From: Palaemon carinicauda
Taxonomy: Eukaryota > Arthropoda > Malacostraca > Decapoda > Palaemonidae
Direction: 5' to 3'
NCBI RefSeq assembly: GCF_036898095.1
Contig: NC_090757.1
Coordinates: 63,729,081-63,793,080 of the forward strand
Length of the DNA: 64,000 bases
Shown piece by piece: positions 62,728-64,000 of the stretch (its first letter is position 1; each line of letters starts with the position of its first letter). Both the position numbers and the translations under genes were made by a program. The notes under the pieces were generated by a model that worked only from the letters and a program-made list of their open reading frames with translations, was not told where the DNA came from and made no database searches.

Positions 62728-64000
62728 CTTCCTTCCTCTCCAGACAGCAGTGGGAGCCAGACTCAAGACCTTCTGGCAAGCTTGGGAGAGCAGAGGTGCA
62801 GACGCTCAGTCTGTGAAGTGGCTAAGGGAGGGATACAGAATTCTGTTCTGCCGCAGTCCCCCTCTAGCTACATCTCCCATCAACCTCTCTCCCAACTACA
62901 AGGAGAAGGACAAGAGGCTAGCGTTGCAACAAGAGGTGTCGCTCTTGCTACAAAAGGAAGCGGTAGTCATAGTCCGGGACCATCAATCCCCGGGCTTCTA
63001 CGACCGTCTCTTCCTGGTAGCGAAGAAGACAGGAGGTTGGAGACCGGTGCTGGACGTCAGTGCTCTCAATGCTTTTGTCACCAAGCAGACGTTCACGATG
63101 GAGACGACGAAGTCGGTCCTAGCAGCGGTCAGGCAGGAGGACTGGATGGTCTCGTTAGACCTGAAAGACGCGTACTTTCACGTCCCCATCCATCCAGACT
63201 CCCAACCTTTCCTAAGGTTCGTCTTTGGAAAGGTTGTGTACCAGTTCCAAGCCCTGTGCTTTGGCCTAAGCACGGCACCTCTTGTGTTTACCAGACTGAT
63301 GAGGAATATTGCGAAATTCCTTCACTTGGCAGACATCAGAGCCTCCCTCTATTTAGACGACTGGCTTTTAAGAGCTCCAACAAGTCGTCGCTGTCTGGAG
63401 AATCTCAGATGGACTATGGATCTGACCAAGGAACTGGGCCTCCTGGTCAATATAGAGAAGTCCCAGCTTGTCCCATCCCAGACCATTGTCTATCTAGGTA
63501 TGGAGATTCAGAGTCGAGCTTTTCGGGCTTTTCCGTCGGCCCCAAGGATCAATCAAGCCCTAGAATGCATCCAGAGCATGCTGAGAAGGAACCGATGTTC
63601 AGTCAGGCAGTGGATGAGTCTAACAGGGACACTTTCATCGCTGGCCCAGTTCATCGAGTTAGGGAGACTCCACCTCCGCCCCCTTCAGTATCATCTAGCT
63701 GCTCACTGGATAAAGGACATGACGCTAGAGGCGGTCTCAGTTCCTGTTTCCGAAGAGATGAGGTCTACTCTAACGTGGTGGAAGAACAGCATTCTTCTCA
63801 AGGAAGGTCTACCATTGGCTGTTCAGACCCCCGACCACCGTCTCTTCTCGGACGCATCGGACACGGGCTGGGGTGCGACACTGGACGGACAGGAATGCTC
63901 GGGCACATGGAATCAGGAGCAAAGGACACTTCACATCAATTGCAAGGAGTTGTTGGCGGTTCATCTGGCCTTGATAAACTTCAAGTCCCTCCAGCTAAAC
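62603..64000 (+). CDS. DIRS C reverse transcriptase and RNase H, open to the window end
   Basis: This frame has no stop from 62603 to 64000 (about 466 codons, 3' incomplete). It overlaps the Gag end by about 125 bp in a different frame. Motifs: LKTFWQAWESRGADAQ, LALQQEVSLLLQKEAVV, GGWRPVLDVSALNAFV, MVSLDLKDAYFHVPI (motif A), CFGLSTAPLVFTRL (motif B), ASLYLDDWLL (catalytic YLDD, near 63355), IVYLGMEIQ, then RNase H: HRLFSDASDTGWGATL (Asp) and HINCKELLAVHLAL (Glu). All expected catalytic residues so far are present. The start codon is unclear, as no ATG precedes the conserved region, so frameshifting or re-initiation from Gag is possible. Confidence 0.9.

Larger units (their letters stand above)
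59889..64000 (+). mobile_element. DIRS-type retrotransposon, copy C (different family, runs off the window)
   Basis: It starts near aatattaatcttacccgatg within LINE family 3 and continues past 64000. Its terminal sequence is unlike that of copies A and B. Gag (60266-62727) shares with copy B the N-terminal Cys cluster and the C-terminal domain. RT and RNase H (from about 62603) share SALN, LDLKDAYF and YLDD motifs. Right ITR, internal complementary region and recombinase lie outside the window. Confidence 0.85.

Overview
This 64 kb window is nested transposable-element DNA from an animal genome, most likely a decapod crustacean such as a shrimp or crayfish. The reasons are the dense (TAA)n, (GA)n and (TA)n microsatellites, several non-LTR families with (TAA/TTA)n tails, three DIRS-type tyrosine-recombinase retrotransposons (a group known to be common in Decapoda), and TTAGG-containing repeats. 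The species is inferred, not shown. I found no convincing host protein-coding exon. Almost every long reading frame belongs to a transposon, and most are interrupted by stops or frameshifts.

Left third (1-17.8 kb): at least four non-LTR (LINE) families lie inside one another. Family 1 (330-4695) has an endonuclease/reverse-transcriptase ORF split by a truncated copy of its own 3' end. Family 2 occurs at 4698-6475 and 8202-12760, each copy interrupted by another LINE. Family 3 occurs at 10222-11218, 16538-17430 and 58445-59886. An RTE-like element lies on the minus strand (13445-16492). A solo LTR with a target-site duplication sits at 12880-13210.

Centre-left (17.8-34.1 kb): a complete Ty3/gypsy-type LTR retrotransposon (17785-23217) has 111-bp LTRs and a GAGGT duplication. 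Next come a badly decayed second LTR element (about 23.4-27.7 kb), AT-rich sequence with microsatellites, a dispersed repeat module, and a 47-bp G-rich minisatellite of 47 full copies (31725-33933).

Right half (34.1-64 kb): DIRS copy A (34124-41968) is decayed and carries a 5S rRNA-like segment. A minus-strand family-2 LINE remnant is split by a Tigger/pogo-type DNA transposon (42593-47683) with a verifiable TA duplication. DIRS copy B (48928-57602) has a gag interrupted by a SINE and a largely open tyrosine-recombinase ORF. A family-3 LINE is followed by DIRS copy C (59889 to the window end), whose RT/RNase H frame is open to the edge.

The elements interact as parasites of one another. The SINE shares its 3' tail with LINE family 3, its probable source of reverse transcriptase. 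The DIRS copies show matched changes at both termini and in the internal complementary region, as expected if all three are copied from one template. The nesting gives a relative order of insertion, with family 2 among the oldest and the gypsy element, the SINE in DIRS B and DIRS C among the younger ones.
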